Positions 4,645-5,543 of a stretch of 5,543 nt of DNA are shown here, piece by piece. Under the pieces are notes generated by a model. That model was not told the origin of the DNA and did not search any database. It was given only the letters and a program-made list of their open reading frames with translations. Position numbers and translations under genes: made by a program. Positions within the stretch are counted from its first letter, which is position 1. The number at the start of each line of letters is the position of its first letter. The DNA comes from an uncultured Flavobacteriales bacterium (GTDB taxonomy: Bacteria > Bacteroidota > Bacteroidia > Flavobacteriales > Crocinitomicaceae): positions 1 through 5,543 of the forward strand of contig CAMLET010000245.1 of NCBI GenBank assembly GCA_946479125.1, given 5' to 3'.

Positions 4645-5543
4645 TTATTGTTTTCGTGGATATTGATATGATTTATTGTTTAAGAATTCCTGATCTGTCA
4701 ATGTTTTTAAAAAGGCTATAATGTTCTTTTTATCTTCTTCTGATAATGCTATTCCACCCTTCAACGCCGGAGCAAGTGTTCCGCTGTTATGAATGTTGCT
4801 GGAATAATGAAACATCACCATTTGCAGGTTTTTATATCTACCATCGTGCATATAAGGTGCAGAGCGTTCTATATTTCGAAGTGTGGGAACCTTAAACTTC
4901 AGATTGTCTTCCGGTTTTCCGGTAACCCCCATTCGTCCAGGATCGTTTAATAAAGAATCAGGCGCCAGTCCGTTGTTTTGAAATGTGTTGTTGGTAAACA
5001 AAGGTTCTGTGTGACAACTTGCGCAATGTTGTTTGAATAGTTCATAACCCTTTTGTTCGGAGGAAGTGAACTGGACACCTGATTCGTTGCGTATAACTTT
5101 ATCGTATTTAGAGTTGGAGCTTACGAGTGTAAGCATGAATTGTGCGATGGATTTGAGCAATCGCTCACTCGTAATTTTGTTTGTTCCATAGGCTTTTAAG
5201 AAGAATTCCTGATAGCGTTTATTTCGAGATAGTTTTTTAATGACATTGGGCAATTTCTCATCCATTTCCTGATGATTCTCTATTGGGGCGAGCGCCTGAA
5301 CATCCAAATGATTGATCGCACCATCCCACATGAAATTTTTGTTCCATGCTAAATTGAAAAGAACAGGAGAATTTCGCTTTCCAATTTGATCACGAATTCC
5401 ATGACTCAGTGCATGATCAACGTGCGTAAATGCGTTGTAAGGCGAATGGCAACTTGCACAGGAAATGGTACTGTCAGATGAAAGAATAGGGTCGTAGAAT
5501 AAAATTAGTCCAAGTTCAATAACTCTGGAATCAAATTAGTTTT
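4645..5543 (-). CDS. Di-heme cytochrome c peroxidase / MauG-family protein, 5' end incomplete
   Basis: The readable frame covers 296 residues (5535-4648) and a stop at 4647-4645. Seen, in order: ELGLILFYDPILSSDSTIS, first heme site CASCH (5460-5446), RNSPVLFNLAWN, MWDG, QALAPI and HQEM, second heme site CASCH (5025-5011), GVTG, FKVPTLRNIERSAPYMHDGR, and VMFHY. These are the family's landmark motifs. Known: these periplasmic enzymes hold two c-type hemes and reduce H2O2 or, in MauG and MbnH, oxidise residues of a partner protein. Where classic peroxidases have a methionine heme ligand, this protein seems to have Tyr (HY, coding bases near 4806), as in MauG/MbnH; this is my motif alignment from memory. 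A signal peptide and ~30-70 N-terminal residues are missing: an in-frame TAA at 5538-5536 interrupts the frame, with no ATG, GTG or TTG between it and the first heme. The gene leads the operon with the YHYH gene. Confidence 0.88.
5536..5538 (-). other. In-frame stop in the peroxidase N-terminal region (lesion or sequence error)
   Basis: On the minus strand 5538-5536 is TAA, in frame with both heme motifs. Twelve codons later the conserved LFYDP segment begins. Reading 5543-5523 in the frame starting at 5543 gives KTNLIPE, which resembles the conserved pre-LGR segment (N-x-L-T/P-x-E). This suggests one base is missing around 5522-5526. Because this is the window edge, assembly error cannot be excluded. 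Confidence 0.55.

Noticed and set aside
5329..5331. ATG as the start of the peroxidase gene
   Set aside because: Family motifs including the first heme site CASCH continue in the same frame for 68 codons upstream of this Met.

Overview
The window looks like chromosome of a low-GC Bacteroidota, most likely Flavobacteriales (a Fluviicola/Crocinitomicaceae-like organism is my guess, not a proof). The reasons are a type IX secretion (T9SS) C-terminal sorting domain, signal peptides ending in a 'FGQ' or 'NAQ' style, TAnnTTTG-type -7 promoter elements, no evident Shine-Dalgarno sequences, and a SpoIIE-phosphatase linker motif typical of this phylum. There are no mobile elements, tRNAs, rRNAs or CRISPR arrays, and no gene-free stretch over 300 bases.

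Left part (1-855). Two minus-strand genes lie here: the N-terminal fragment of a probable SpoIIE/PP2C-type phosphatase running off the left edge, and upstream of it a complete Rrf2-family regulator with four cysteines suited to an Fe-S cluster. Both are preceded by the same ten bases (TATATTTGTA on the minus strand) containing a perfect -7 element. For the Rrf2 gene it lies so close to the ATG that the mRNA may be leaderless.

Middle part (747-3285). A divergent plus-strand gene encodes a small lipoprotein of unknown function. It is followed by an elaborate hairpin terminator with a repeat-like insert in its loop. Next comes a 615-residue secreted protein built from two copies of an SH3b-plus-beta module and a C-terminal region with an EF-hand-like calcium loop. 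A 17-bp-stem bidirectional terminator, beginning at that gene's stop codon, separates it from the convergent genes to the right.

Right part (3286-5543, minus strand). A tight two-gene operon with a 6-base gap encodes a di-heme cytochrome c peroxidase/MauG-family protein (5' end disrupted or missing) and then a T9SS-exported YHYH-domain protein. An oxidising di-heme enzyme next to a His-rich, probably metal-binding surface protein invites comparison with the MbnH-MbnP pair. This is the most interesting functional hypothesis in the window. The peroxidase reading frame meets an in-frame TAA eight bases before the window edge, with a hint of a one-base frameshift, so the gene is either damaged or affected by a sequence error at the edge.
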